From positions 1-64,000 of the forward strand of contig CAJBNH010000137.1 of the NCBI GenBank assembly GCA_903955385.1: 64,000 nt of DNA, in the 5' to 3' direction. Shown one piece after another: positions 38,058 to 47,799 of the stretch. Below the pieces are notes generated by a model. The model searched no databases, was not told the origin of the DNA, and worked only from the letters and a program-made list of their open reading frames with translations. Origin of the DNA: an uncultured Myxococcales bacterium (lineage in GTDB: Bacteria; Myxococcota_A; UBA9042). Every line of letters starts with the position of its first letter. The first letter of the stretch is position 1. A program made the position numbers and the translations under genes.

Positions 38058-38813
38058 CTACTCGTCCGTCGCGCGGTCGTGGGGCCTGCCGCCGCCGCCG
38101 TAGCCGACCGTGACGGTCAGGATGAGGAAGCTGTCCTCGCTGGTACTGCCGGTCTGAACGTTCTGCCACACCGTCTGCAGCCAGTCGACCGACGGCATGA
38201 CGTGCAAGCCGCCGGCGCGCAGCTCGATGCCGGCACTTGCCCCGGTCGTCATCAGGTTGCCTTCCAGACCGCGCAGGTCGGAGTTGGTCTGGTTGCCAGC
38301 GATCGAAAGGTTGGACCAGCCGACGTAGGGGGCGAGGTTGAGGGCGAGATGGTCGTTCAGGTCGAAGGTCGCGATGAGCGGCAGCGTGACCGAGGGCCCC
38401 TCGTACAGCAGCAGCGCCCGGTAGGCGACGGCGGGGGCGAGGGCAAGGTGCAGGCCTCCCTCGTGAAAGAATCGGTACTTGGCGTCCAACTCGGCCATCA
38501 TGCTGCCGAATCCAAAGCGACCGCCGATCTCCAGATCGTCGTCGGCGCCCACGTGGATCGAGACCTCGGGGAAGATGTTGGGCAGGAAGGTCGACTCGCC
38601 GCCGGACGTGTCGATCGAGCCGTCCGGGTTGGTCACCGTCACGCTGGGCGTCTGGTAGCGGGTGGCCGACATCGACAGGGCCATATCGACGGCGCCCGGG
38701 TCGAGGGTGCGGGCGGTGCGGTACACGCCGGAGGTCAGACAGCCTGGCAACAGCGCGGCGGCCAATAGCAGTGCACACATCGGGGTGAGGGGGCGCAGCG
38801 GGGCGAGGTGCAT
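38058..38813 (-). CDS. Lipoprotein with outer-membrane beta-barrel-like domain
   Basis: 251 residues. The signal peptide ends in a lipobox (LLPGC). The mature part has alternating hydrophobic strands separated by turns (EIGGRFGFGS, LALAPAVAYRALL, LALNLAPYVGW, AGIELRAGG) and ends with strands LILTVTVGYG, consistent with a small barrel. No named family is recognised. The ATG at 38813 follows CAGGAG. It precedes the MFS gene on the same strand and diverges from the M3 peptidase. Confidence 0.78.
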   Translation of the reverse strand: MHLAPLRPLTPMCALLLAAALLPGCLTSGVYRTARTLDPGAVDMALSMSATRYQTPSVTVTNPDGSIDTSGGESTFLPNIFPEVSIHVGADDDLEIGGRFGFGSMMAELDAKYRFFHEGGLHLALAPAVAYRALLLYEGPSVTLPLIATFDLNDHLALNLAPYVGWSNLSIAGNQTNSDLRGLEGNLMTTGASAGIELRAGGLHVMPSVDWLQTVWQNVQTGSTSEDSFLILTVTVGYGGGGRPHDRATDE

Positions 38814-38970
38814 GGGGCTCCTGGGCCGAAGAGTGTGTGGGCCGCAGCGTAGGCGGGGCCGACGGCCGGCACAAGGGAGCACGTCTTGCTGCGTGCGTCG
38901 CGCTTGCCAGTCGCCGCGGCCGCGGCTACGGTCCCGGAGGTTCGCCCCTTTCCACGCCCGGAGGCCCCCC

Positions 38971-40797
38971 ATGACCGCGCTGACGCTTGCTGATTTCAAT
39001 CGAGACTACCTGACGTTGCATGTGGCGAAAGAGGACCTCTTCTGGACGACCTACATGGGCACAGAGGCGGACGGCAGCAAGCTGGAGGTCGCCGAGGGGG
39101 CCTACAAGGCGTGGATCTCGGACCCGGCGCGGCTGCGCGAGGTGCGCGAGGCACTGGCGGTGACGGCGGCGACCGACGCGGACGAAGTGCAGGGCCTGAC
39201 CGGCTGGCAGCACTTCTTCGAGGCCAACGGCATCGACAGCGACGAAGGGCGGCGGCTGCAGGGCAAGCTGATCGAGTTGGAGAGCCAGCTATTCCAGAAG
39301 CGCTCGAAATTCCAGATGTTCTACGAGGACGCCAAGGGTGAGCGGCACCAAGGCTCGACCAACGTCATGGCCGCCCACATCGCGGCGAATGCCGACGAGA
39401 CGGTGCGCAGGACGTCGCACCAAGCGCTGCGCACGCTGGAGCAGTGGGTGCTCGACAACGGCTTTCTGGACATCGTGCGCGAGCGCAACGCGTTCGCCCG
39501 CGCGCTCGGGTTCCCCGACTACTTCGAGTACAAGATCCAGAAGAACGAGCAGATGTCGCGCGCCCGACTGTTCCAGATCCTGGACGAATTCGAGGCGATG
39601 ACGCGCGACACGCACCTGGCCGCCCTGCGCCGGTTGGGCAACGAGAAGGGCCTCCAAGCGCTGGAGCCCTGGAACCTGAAGTACGCCGTCGCGGGCAGCG
39701 TGCAGCAGGAGCTGGACCCGTACCTGCCGTTCGAGCACTCGCTGCAGAGGTGGGCCAAGAGCTTTGCGCGTCTGGGCATCGGCTACCGCGGCGCCAGTCT
39801 GGTGCTGGACCTGTGCGACCGCCCCGGCAAGTACGAGAACGGCTTCATGCACGGCCCGCAGCCCTGCTTCTTCGACAAGGGCACCTGGCGGCCGGCGCGC
39901 ATCCACTTCACAAGCAACGCCACGCCGTCGCAGGTCGGCAGCGGTCGCGCGGGGCTGACGACGCTGTTCCACGAGGGCGGCCACGCCGCGCACTTTGCCA
40001 ACATCACGGGCAACGCGCCGTGTTTCTCGCAAGAGTACCCGCCGACGTCGATGGCGTTGGCCGAGACCCAGTCGATGTTCTGCGACTCGCTGATCGGCGA
40101 TGCGGACTGGCTGGCCCTGTACGCGCGTGACCTGAACGGCAAGCCCGTCCCCGAGGCCCTGTTGCAGGCCGTGGTGACCGCCGACCAGCCGTTCCGCGCC
40201 TTCAACGAGCGGATGTTGCTGCTGGTGCCGACGTTTGAGAGCCGCCTGTATGCCATGGACGACGCGGCGCGGACGCCTGAGGCGGTGCTGGAGCTGGCGC
40301 GCATGTGCGAGCGCGAGGTGTTGGGCATCGCTGGTTCGCCGCGCCCGCTGCTGGCGATCCCGCACCTGTTGTCGGGCGAGGGGGCGGCGTCGTACCAAGG
40401 CTACCTGCTGGCGCACATGGGGGTGTACCAGACCCGCGCCTTCTTCCAGCAGCGCGACGGACAGTTGACAGATAATCCGCGCATCGGACCGGATCTGGCC
40501 AAGCACTACTGGAACCCCGGCAACTCCCAGAGTCACGACCAGACGTTGCACGGCCTGACCGGACAGGGGCTGTCGGGGCGGGCGCTGGCGGAGTTCTGCA
40601 ACGTCGCCCCCGACACCCTGTGGCAGCACGCCCGCGAGGAGATGCTCGAAGCGATGGCGCGCCCGAAGACCGAGACGCAGGCCGACTTGCACGCGAGCAT
40701 CCGCATCGTGCACGGCGCGCAGTTGATCGCCGACAACACCGTGTCGATGCAGGCCATGTGGGACGCGTTCGCGGCCTGGGTGACCGGGCTGCGGTGA
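38971..40797 (+). CDS. M3-family metallopeptidase (oligopeptidase)
   Basis: 608 residues, no signal peptide, so cytoplasmic. The zinc motif HEGGH lies near residue 333 in TLFHEGGHAAHF, with a downstream Glu in MALAETQSMF. The C-terminal half is helical as in thimet oligopeptidase and PepF. It should cleave short peptides. The ATG at 38971 has GGAGG six bases before it; the longer open frame upstream reaches into the divergent gap and is unlikely to be translated. The gene diverges from the barrel-like lipoprotein. Confidence 0.9.
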   Translation: MTALTLADFNRDYLTLHVAKEDLFWTTYMGTEADGSKLEVAEGAYKAWISDPARLREVREALAVTAATDADEVQGLTGWQHFFEANGIDSDEGRRLQGKLIELESQLFQKRSKFQMFYEDAKGERHQGSTNVMAAHIAANADETVRRTSHQALRTLEQWVLDNGFLDIVRERNAFARALGFPDYFEYKIQKNEQMSRARLFQILDEFEAMTRDTHLAALRRLGNEKGLQALEPWNLKYAVAGSVQQELDPYLPFEHSLQRWAKSFARLGIGYRGASLVLDLCDRPGKYENGFMHGPQPCFFDKGTWRPARIHFTSNATPSQVGSGRAGLTTLFHEGGHAAHFANITGNAPCFSQEYPPTSMALAETQSMFCDSLIGDADWLALYARDLNGKPVPEALLQAVVTADQPFRAFNERMLLLVPTFESRLYAMDDAARTPEAVLELARMCEREVLGIAGSPRPLLAIPHLLSGEGAASYQGYLLAHMGVYQTRAFFQQRDGQLTDNPRIGPDLAKHYWNPGNSQSHDQTLHGLTGQGLSGRALAEFCNVAPDTLWQHAREEMLEAMARPKTETQADLHASIRIVHGAQLIADNTVSMQAMWDAFAAWVTGLR

Positions 40798-40838
40798 GGC
40801 AGCCGTCGGGTTTCGCTGCTCTTGCGGCGCGCGATGCT

Positions 40839-41720
40839 CTAGGGCAGCTGGCAAGTTCCCGACTGGCAGGACTGGCCCACCGCACAAGCAACCGGGGGCA
40901 AATAGCCCGTGCCGCAGGCGTCGCAGGTCGCCACGCCCTTCTGGATGCAGACCGAGCCGTCCGGCACACACACGGCGTCGGGCGATGCGAACTGCGTGAA
41001 CTCCAGCGCGAATTGGACCTTCGTCTCGCCGCCACCCACAGGCGCCACCGCCAGCACCTCGACCTCACCGCCCGCGCCGACGCCCAGATGCGGAGCCTGG
41101 ACGGCCCCCGTGCCCATGCGATGCAGTGTCGCCAGCGGCACGGGATAGCCGTACGTCAGCTTGCCGACCGTCAGCGCTTGCGGCAGCAGCAGCACCAGGT
41201 TCACATCGCCCACAGGCCCTAGCGTCAGCGCCGCCTGCAGACTCAGGACGGCCGAGCCCTTCCACTGGTTCGGCTGAAGGATCGCGGCGTTGAGCTTGAC
41301 CGCCAGACCGGCGAATGTGCCCGTGACCGTGCCGGTGCACTTCGAGACCGCCTCGCCGGAGACGACCTCGCAGCTCACCTCGCCCGACAACGCACCTGCC
41401 GTCGGCAGGCAGGCGGAGCGCCCGACCTCGTACCCCACACACCGCGCGTCGGGCAGGCAAGTGCCGCCTTCGCTGCCGCACTTCGGACGGCAGATGCCGG
41501 TGGTGGGCGTGGACGCGGGGCGGACGCACAGGCCGTTGCCGCAGTCGGTGTCGTCGGAGCAAGCCGCACAGGTGGCCGGTGTGGTGTCGGGCAAGGCCTG
41601 CACGTCGGCCGAGTCTGTCGCCGTGTCGGCGGGGCTTGCGGGCAGCGAGGACCCGTCGCAGGCGGAAAGGGCCAGCAGCGAAAACAACGCGAGGGGTCCA
41701 AAAAACTGCTGCGGGTTCAT
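40839..41720 (-). CDS. Cys-rich lipoprotein, unknown function
   Basis: 293 residues. The lipobox is LSAC within the first 20 residues. A short Asp/Thr linker leads to a Cys-rich N-terminal segment (CAACSDDTDCGNGLC, GGTCLPDARC), then a beta-rich middle domain (about 115-245), then a short Cys-rich tail (CVPDGSVC, CDACGTGY, SCQSGTC). The Cys-rich parts resemble the units of the giant lipoproteins but are fewer. The ATG at 41720 follows AGGAG. It diverges from a membrane protein across 211 bases with no clear promoter. Confidence 0.83.
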   Translation of the reverse strand: MNPQQFFGPLALFSLLALSACDGSSLPASPADTATDSADVQALPDTTPATCAACSDDTDCGNGLCVRPASTPTTGICRPKCGSEGGTCLPDARCVGYEVGRSACLPTAGALSGEVSCEVVSGEAVSKCTGTVTGTFAGLAVKLNAAILQPNQWKGSAVLSLQAALTLGPVGDVNLVLLLPQALTVGKLTYGYPVPLATLHRMGTGAVQAPHLGVGAGGEVEVLAVAPVGGGETKVQFALEFTQFASPDAVCVPDGSVCIQKGVATCDACGTGYLPPVACAVGQSCQSGTCQLP

Positions 41721-41931
41721 GGGGTTCTCCTGCCCGGCAGGCGCGATCTGGTTTGGGGGGGGCGGTGCCAGCCCCGACGGAGCCAAGCGAGGCGCGGTCG
41801 CGCAGGCCATTCTGTTCCACATCGAACCGCGAGCCAACCTGTTGAAGTGCCTGGCGGCATCGGCAATGAGTCCGCGGCAGGGATCGACTTGACCGGTCCA
41901 ACTTGCTAGAAGTGCTTGCGTGGAGGGCACC

Positions 41932-42585
41932 GTGGTCGACGATTCGAACATTTCGCGCAGGCGCTGGGTATGGCCGACCGTGGCGATCCTTGTCGTGCTT
42001 GCGACGTTGGGCACCCGGGCAACGCTTCAGCAGCAAGCGGCGTGGACCGAAGGCGTCACACTGGAGCAACAGGGCGACATCGCCGGTGCCGTCGCGGCCT
42101 ATCGGTCCACCCTGCGTTGGTACACCCCGTGGGGTCCTGTCTGGCAGGACGCTGCCGAAGCTCTGGTCGATCTGGCCAACCGCTCGCAGGGACAGGAGCC
42201 CGAGCGCGCGCTGCTGGCCCTCGAAGCCCTGCGCTCGGGCCTTGTCGCGGCCCGGTCCCTGTGGCAGCCGCGCGCGGACCTGCTGGACAACGCCAACCGC
42301 ACGCTGCCCGAGCTGATGGTGCGCGTGGCCGAACGCCAAGGGGACACCCGCAACACCAAGCAACTGCTCGCCAAGTTCCAGGCAGACTACGAGCGTCCGG
42401 TGGGGGTTGGTCCGTTGGCCTCGCTGGCGGTGTTGCTGGGTTTCCTGACGTGGGCCGGGTGTCTGGTCGCGGCCTTCTGGCGTGGGGTCGATGACAAGGG
42501 CCGCCTGACCCGTGCCGCGTGGACATGGGGCGCGGGGTCATTGGCGGGTCTCGCGGTCTGGCTGCTGGCGATGGGGTTGGCTTGA
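41932..42585 (+). CDS. Three-TM membrane protein with a helical soluble domain
   Basis: 217 residues. An N-terminal membrane helix (about 13-31), a soluble helical region resembling one or two TPR-like helices (TLEQQGDIAGAVAAYRST), and two C-terminal membrane helices. No named family is recognised. The GTG at 41932 is preferred to the one at 41920 because GGAGGG lies 4 bases before it. The glycosyltransferase starts 22 bases after the stop, so it may assist glycan assembly. Confidence 0.78.
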   Translation: MVDDSNISRRRWVWPTVAILVVLATLGTRATLQQQAAWTEGVTLEQQGDIAGAVAAYRSTLRWYTPWGPVWQDAAEALVDLANRSQGQEPERALLALEALRSGLVAARSLWQPRADLLDNANRTLPELMVRVAERQGDTRNTKQLLAKFQADYERPVGVGPLASLAVLLGFLTWAGCLVAAFWRGVDDKGRLTRAAWTWGAGSLAGLAVWLLAMGLA

Positions 42586-42607
42586 GCTTGGGTTGTTCGG
42601 GGGCAAC

Positions 42608-43927
42608 ATGCCTAGTCTGCTTCTGATGACAGCTACTTTTGCCCCGTCGCGTGTCATCGGAGGCCGACGCGCAGAGCGGATCGCTGTGCACCTGTCGCGG
42701 GCAGGCTGGCAGGTCACCGTCCTGACGTTGCACCCGCAGTACATGGCGCCGTTCGACCCCGACTTTCGCGTGGAAGGCGACTTCGAGGTGCTGACCACCC
42801 ACGCGCTGATGCCCCGCGTGCACGCCAGAACGCTGCTGCAGTCTCTGCGCAAGGGCGGGTCGGCCACTCCTCCCGGCACAGGGTCCTCTCAGGTTCCCGC
42901 GGCTCAGGGTCCGGTCGGCCAATTCCGCAAGGTCCTTGCCACCAAGGCTCGCAAGCTGCGACCCGGCATCGAGAAGTCCCTGTCGCTGCTGGAATTCCCG
43001 GATATGTGGATGGGCTGGGGGCCGTTTGCCCGTCGCGCGGTGCGGGGGCGGAAGTTCGACGTGGTGCTGGGGACGATGCCGCCGTTTTCGACCGCGCCCA
43101 TCGCCCGCCGCATCGCCCGCGACGTGGGCGCCAAGCTGGTGCTCGATTACCGCGACCCCTGGTGCGAGATCCTGTCGCTGAGCACGCCGAACCCCAAGGT
43201 GGCCGGTCTGGACCAGCACCGCCGCCACCGCGAGCTCGAAGATGCGTGTCTGGCAGCGGCGGACCTCGTCATCGGCGTCACGCCGACGATATGCGAGTGG
43301 TTGCGGCAGCGCTGCCGGTGCGAGGTCGCTCTGGTCACCAACGCCTTTGCTTCGCCAGAGCGCCCGCCCGCTCCACCCGATGCTGCACGGCGCCCCCAGC
43401 GGTTGGTTTACGCCGGGTCGCTTGCCTATGGCCGTGACTTGACGCCGATTCTGCTCGCGATGGCTCAGCTGCGGCCGGCATTCGGCCCCGGCGACCTGCG
43501 CCTCGAGCACGCCGGTCCTCACGGTCAGGTGCTGCGCGAACAGGCGGTGGCACTGGGCGTGGACGACGCGGTGGACGATTTGGGAGAGGTGTCGTCGGCC
43601 CGTGCCCTGCAGATGCTGGACGGAGCGCTCGCCGGCGTCGTGCTGGTGCCGCCGGTCGTCGAGTACGGCTACCCGGGGAAGATCTTCGAGATTTTGGGGC
43701 GTGGCCGTCCTTTGCTGTTGGTTGCGCGTCAGGGCTCGGACTCGGCGCGGTTGGTCGACCGCCACCAGCTGGGCTGGACGCATGATGCGGCCGACGTGGA
43801 CGGTTTGGCCGCCACCCTGCGCCGCGCGCTGGCTGGCGAGGCGCCGGTGCCCCAAGACCTGGACCAGCTGCAGGCGGACACGGTGATGGCCGACATGCAG
43901 CGGCGGCTGGCGGCGCTGGTCGGCTAG
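42608..43927 (+). CDS. GT-B fold glycosyltransferase (GT4-like)
   Basis: 439 residues. The N-terminal Rossmann-like half has a Gly-Gly-Arg-Arg turn (VIGGRRAERIA) and DYRDPW. The C-terminal half has the nucleotide-sugar site typical of family 4: YAGSLAYGRDL, and EYGYPGKIFEILGRGRPLL with the conserved Glu. It should transfer a sugar from a nucleotide donor to a lipid or glycan acceptor on the cytoplasmic face. The ATG follows GGGGG. It is co-directional with the three-TM protein; the Wzy-like gene lies 5 kb downstream. Confidence 0.9.
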   Translation: MPSLLLMTATFAPSRVIGGRRAERIAVHLSRAGWQVTVLTLHPQYMAPFDPDFRVEGDFEVLTTHALMPRVHARTLLQSLRKGGSATPPGTGSSQVPAAQGPVGQFRKVLATKARKLRPGIEKSLSLLEFPDMWMGWGPFARRAVRGRKFDVVLGTMPPFSTAPIARRIARDVGAKLVLDYRDPWCEILSLSTPNPKVAGLDQHRRHRELEDACLAAADLVIGVTPTICEWLRQRCRCEVALVTNAFASPERPPAPPDAARRPQRLVYAGSLAYGRDLTPILLAMAQLRPAFGPGDLRLEHAGPHGQVLREQAVALGVDDAVDDLGEVSSARALQMLDGALAGVVLVPPVVEYGYPGKIFEILGRGRPLLLVARQGSDSARLVDRHQLGWTHDAADVDGLAATLRRALAGEAPVPQDLDQLQADTVMADMQRRLAALVG

Positions 43928-43949
43928 GGTCGACGGTAACCTTGGACGA

Positions 43950-44717
43950 TTACAGCTCGATCCGCACCTGAGCGCGCGGGTCTCCCACCGCTTCCAGTGT
44001 CGCGCGACGGCCTTCGAGCTTCAGGCGTTCGTCGATGTCGGCCGGCAGCTCGATGCGCGCCTCACCCGACTCGTTGGCCTGAGCCTCCAGCTGCGAGCCG
44101 TCCGAGAGCGTCAGCCGCACCTGTCCGGCGGCCGCCGGCTTGCGCGCGCACACGAAGGCGGCGCCACGCTTCTGCATCTCGCGTTCGCCCAACGGCGTCT
44201 CATGGACACCCAGGCTGAGCTGCTGCCAGGCCGCGCCCGCAAGCAGCGCCACCCCTACCGCCGTGATGCCGCCAGAGTAGGCCCACCCGGAGGCTTGCGG
44301 CATGCTCAACTCGCCCTCTACCTCCTGCGTGGGTCTGGTGAACGCCGTGTAGGCCAGCAGCCCTGAGCCGGTCGCCGTCAGCAGGCCTCCGAACAGCCAC
44401 TCGACCGTCAGCGAGTTGCCGACGGCCGTTCGCTCTGTGATGCGCACGCCGTCGGCGCGCTGCAGCTGCTCGATGGCGCACCAGTCCACGACCTCGACCT
44501 TGGCAACCACGACGGGTCCCTGCCGCTCGCCCTGCACGGCCAGACCGGGCCCGAGTGGCACGCGGTGGGTGCGCGGCGCTTCCAACGGGTTGGCGCGAAC
44601 CCGCGACGTCTGCTCGATGGCGGCGCAGCCCGGCACGACCCCGTTCAACAGGCAGACGATCAGTCCAACGCCGCTCGTTCGCTTCAGAAAACCGACCAGT
44701 CGTGAACCGCGGTTCAT
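43950..44717 (-). CDS. Lipoprotein with two membrane helices, unknown function
   Basis: 255 residues. The signal sequence ends VVPGC, a near-lipobox. The middle contains two hydrophobic helices (LFGGLLTATGSGLLAYTAF and SGGITAVGVALLAGAAW), followed by a beta-rich tail (VRLTLSDGSQLEA, ARIELPADI). I recognise no family. The ATG overlaps the chorismate synthase stop (ATGA) with GGAGGGGG upstream, so translation is coupled to aroC. A function in aromatic synthesis is not implied by its envelope location. Confidence 0.75.
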   Translation of the reverse strand: MNRGSRLVGFLKRTSGVGLIVCLLNGVVPGCAAIEQTSRVRANPLEAPRTHRVPLGPGLAVQGERQGPVVVAKVEVVDWCAIEQLQRADGVRITERTAVGNSLTVEWLFGGLLTATGSGLLAYTAFTRPTQEVEGELSMPQASGWAYSGGITAVGVALLAGAAWQQLSLGVHETPLGEREMQKRGAAFVCARKPAAAGQVRLTLSDGSQLEAQANESGEARIELPADIDERLKLEGRRATLEAVGDPRAQVRIEL

Positions 44718-45892
44718 GCCCCCTCCAGCCCGGCGACGACCTCGATGCGTGCCGGGCGCAGGGCGTGGTCGGCCAGCACCAGCGCAACGGCTGCCTCGAC
44801 GATGGCGACGGCCCGCGGCAACACACACGGGTCGTGGCGGCCGGTCACCGTTGTCGCTTGAGGCGGTCCTTCGGGGCCAATCGCTTGCTGCGGCTGCGGG
44901 ATCGTGGCGACGGGCTTGAACGCGACATCGACGACCAGCGGCATGCCGGTCGAGATCCCGCCCAACAGGCCGCCCGCGTAGTTGGTGGCGGTGCCGACCG
45001 CGCCGGAATTCTGCCGTACGAACGGATCGTTGTGCTGGCTGCCCCGCATCGACGCGGCGGCAAATCCGCTGCCGAAGGCGACGCCCTTGACGGCCGGCAG
45101 CGACCCCAGCGCGTGCGCCAGGCTGCCCGACAGCTTGTCGAACACGGGGTCCCCCCAGCCCGCCGGCACACCAAACACCACGCAACGGATGACGCCGCCC
45201 AAGCTGTCGCGGTCGCGCCGTGCGTCGTCCAGTGCCGCGAGCATCCGGTCGCTCGCCGCCGCATCGGGGCAGCGCACCGGACTCGCATCGACCTGCTCAC
45301 GCGTCAGCGTCCACGGGTCGACCGCGTGGTCCATCGGCTCGGGTCGCTGAACCGTCAGCTGCGCCGGATCTGGCGAGTCGGCGGTCACCGGCCCCATTTG
45401 CTGCACCCACGCCACGATCCGCACGGGAGGTCGCCGACTCGCCGTCGCCAGCGCTTCCAGCACGGCCTCTGCCACCGCTCCCGCCGCCACACGCCCGACG
45501 GTCTCTCTGGCGCTGGCCCGACCGCCGCCCCGTGGGTCTCGATGTCCATAACGGGCGTGCCAGGTGAAGTCGGCGTGGCCCGGCCGAAACACATCGGCCA
45601 ACCCCTCGTAGTCTTGAGACTTTGCGTCCGTGTTTTCGACCATCACCGCGATCGGCGTGCCGAGCGTCCGGCCCTGGTAGACACCACTCAGGATGCGCGG
45701 TTCATCGGCTTCCGCGCGTGCGGACGTGTGCGGTCCTTGCCCCGGGCGTCGCCGCGCCAGCCAAGCAGAGATTCGCGAGGCATCCAGCGGGACGCCCGCC
45801 GGGCAGCCGTCGACCACGCAGCCCACCGCCACCCCGTGGGACTCGCCAAACGTGGTTACCCGCAACGCGTGTCCGAAGCTCGAACCCGGCAT
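44714..45892 (-). CDS. aroC: Chorismate synthase
   Basis: 392 residues. Converts 5-enolpyruvylshikimate-3-phosphate to chorismate using reduced FMN, the last step of the shikimate route. Signature segments: TFGESHGVAVGCVVDG at the N-terminus, RPGHADFTWHARYGHRDPRGGGRASARET, and the C-terminal GRHDPCVLPRAVAI. The ATG at 45892 lies just after a GGAGGGAG stretch. It starts 23 bases after the SpoIID-like gene and overlaps the following lipoprotein gene, an unusual operon for this enzyme. Confidence 0.97.
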   Translation of the reverse strand: MPGSSFGHALRVTTFGESHGVAVGCVVDGCPAGVPLDASRISAWLARRRPGQGPHTSARAEADEPRILSGVYQGRTLGTPIAVMVENTDAKSQDYEGLADVFRPGHADFTWHARYGHRDPRGGGRASARETVGRVAAGAVAEAVLEALATASRRPPVRIVAWVQQMGPVTADSPDPAQLTVQRPEPMDHAVDPWTLTREQVDASPVRCPDAAASDRMLAALDDARRDRDSLGGVIRCVVFGVPAGWGDPVFDKLSGSLAHALGSLPAVKGVAFGSGFAAASMRGSQHNDPFVRQNSGAVGTATNYAGGLLGGISTGMPLVVDVAFKPVATIPQPQQAIGPEGPPQATTVTGRHDPCVLPRAVAIVEAAVALVLADHALRPARIEVVAGLEGA

Positions 45893-45915
45893 ATCTCCCT
45901 CCTCGCACTCAACCG

Positions 45916-47643
45916 TCAGTACAGCTTCTCGAGTCGTGCGCCGCCGTAGTAGTGGCCCAGAATTTCCCTGAAGTCTTGCCCGGCCTTGGCCCGCCCCACC
46001 GCACCTGTCTGGCACATGCCGACGCCGTGGCCGAAGCCTGCTCCCCGAAACGTCCATTCTCGCGGCAGGCCATCAGGTCCTGGCGCACCAGCCTGGACCA
46101 GGAACAGCGACGACCGCAAGCCGGCTGGCCCCGCAGAGCCGCCTAGAGCCTTGCGAATCCGCAGCTCGCCGTCCAGCGCGACCGTCTTGCCGTCGTCCAT
46201 GTCCAGCGCCACCCGGACCGCCCGTCCCGATACCCCGCGCTGCAACACGCGAATCGCCCGGACGTGGCCCGCGATGCCCTGATCGGCCAGCGACCGACCC
46301 AGCTCTGCGGCGGTCCGCACGACTGTCCACCGCAGCGCGGCGGCATTCTCGCCTGCCCTCGCCGCCCAGCTGGCGTCCGGCGCTTGAATCAGCGCGGCCA
46401 CCGCCCGCTCGGTCGCACCGTTCTGTAGCGGGTCTGCGACGTTCGGGGGCAAGTCGGCGCGGCCGCGCAGCTCTGGCTGGGGCAGACCGGGCCAGACGAG
46501 CTCGTTGTGCTCGGTGTGGCCGCCGCTGACCGCGTGGTAGTAGGCGTCGAGCAGGCGTCCGTCCTGACCGATCAGCACCACGCCGCGCGTCGCGGCAACC
46601 GCCTGCGCGATGTCGGGACTGACCCGCTCAACCCCCCGATAAGCCTGACAATGCACCTGATTGCACAGCGCGTAGGGGTCTGACGCGTGGCGCGTTCCCA
46701 GCTTGGCCAGCATGTCGGTGCGGGCAGCGACGGCCTGAGCGCGCATGGCCTCCGGGGGCGCGTCGCGGAAGATCTCAGCGGCCACGACGCCCTGCAGGAT
46801 CCGCTCGACCTCTGCCTCGTTGACGACCTCGAGCCCCCCGCGCGGCCCCGGCACGACGTACACGCGTCCGGGAAGCGAGAGTTGGGTCTTGCGGCCGTTG
46901 CGCGTGCCGGCGACCAGCAACAGCGACTGCCGGTTTTTCGGCACGTCGGCCTCGAGCCAAACGGCATCGGCCACGCGGGCTTCGGCCGCCCCGCTGCGCA
47001 CGCGCAGGGTTCCGGAGGGAGGACGGCCGACCACCGACTGCACCGTCAGCTCGGCGGCGAACTTGCGTCCCAATTCCATCGCCTGGTCTCGCGCTTCACC
47101 TTCGGTCGCGAACACCTCTCGCAGACACAGCAACGTTCGCCGCGTGTCCAGCGTCCGGTTGCCCAGGCTGAAGGTGGTGCCGCTGCCCAGTGCCTCGACC
47201 GCGACGCCTCGTCCCTGCCACAGCGCGCGCAGGCGACGCAGCGACTCGAGGTCGTTTGCCGCTGCTTGGGCGAGCACAACGTGGTGCTCCGACGTCCCCA
47301 CCGACGTGTCCAGCCCGTCAATCCGCACCGTGCGACCCGCAGGCACCGTCAGCACCAGCGGCCCGTCGACGCCGGCAAGCACACGCAGCCCCTGCGGCGC
47401 CGACACCACGACTTCGCCCTGCCGCTCCAACACCGACATCGGCAGCAGAGGTGTGCCCGATTCATCCAGATGCACATCGGTTCGGTACAGCGACGCCGCG
47501 CGATCGGCGGGTCCCAGCAGATCGGCCCGGGCCAGCGCACCGGGAGTCGCCAGCAGCACGCACGTCACGGCACACGCCAACCATGCCCCGGGCGTGCGGG
47601 GATTGCGGCGGCGAGAGGCGGCGATCGGCAGCGTGTGGGGCAT
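45916..47643 (-). CDS. SpoIID/LytB-domain protein
   Basis: 575 residues with an N-terminal hydrophobic signal. The SpoIID domain spans about 280-570: VAAEIFRDAPPEAMRAQAVAARTD, YHAVSGGHTE, and the end GAGFGHGVGMCQTGA. SpoIID is a lytic transglycosylase that cuts denuded peptidoglycan strands; the Glu in VAAEIF matches the expected catalytic position. The family is also found outside spore formers. The ATG at 47643 is chosen over a GTG at 47670; neither has a good ribosome binding site. It leads an operon with aroC and a lipoprotein and diverges from a Ser/Thr kinase. Confidence 0.88.
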   Translation of the reverse strand: MPHTLPIAASRRRNPRTPGAWLACAVTCVLLATPGALARADLLGPADRAASLYRTDVHLDESGTPLLPMSVLERQGEVVVSAPQGLRVLAGVDGPLVLTVPAGRTVRIDGLDTSVGTSEHHVVLAQAAANDLESLRRLRALWQGRGVAVEALGSGTTFSLGNRTLDTRRTLLCLREVFATEGEARDQAMELGRKFAAELTVQSVVGRPPSGTLRVRSGAAEARVADAVWLEADVPKNRQSLLLVAGTRNGRKTQLSLPGRVYVVPGPRGGLEVVNEAEVERILQGVVAAEIFRDAPPEAMRAQAVAARTDMLAKLGTRHASDPYALCNQVHCQAYRGVERVSPDIAQAVAATRGVVLIGQDGRLLDAYYHAVSGGHTEHNELVWPGLPQPELRGRADLPPNVADPLQNGATERAVAALIQAPDASWAARAGENAAALRWTVVRTAAELGRSLADQGIAGHVRAIRVLQRGVSGRAVRVALDMDDGKTVALDGELRIRKALGGSAGPAGLRSSLFLVQAGAPGPDGLPREWTFRGAGFGHGVGMCQTGAVGRAKAGQDFREILGHYYGGARLEKLY

Positions 47644-47799
47644 GACCAGCAGGTCGCGGGAAAGGGGCACGCGCGTGGGCGGGCAGAGGTGCGGCGGAGG
47701 GTGCGCGTCCCGGTCGATCTATGCAAGTCAGCCCTAGTCAAGCATACTCCGCGCGGGCATTGCCCCCCTTGGGCGTCTTTCCCCCGCCACGGAAGTTCG

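Noticed and set aside
46687-47799. N-terminal extension of the second Ser/Thr kinase
   Set aside because: Kinase homology starts right after the ATG at 47800; upstream part is opposite the SpoIID-like gene.
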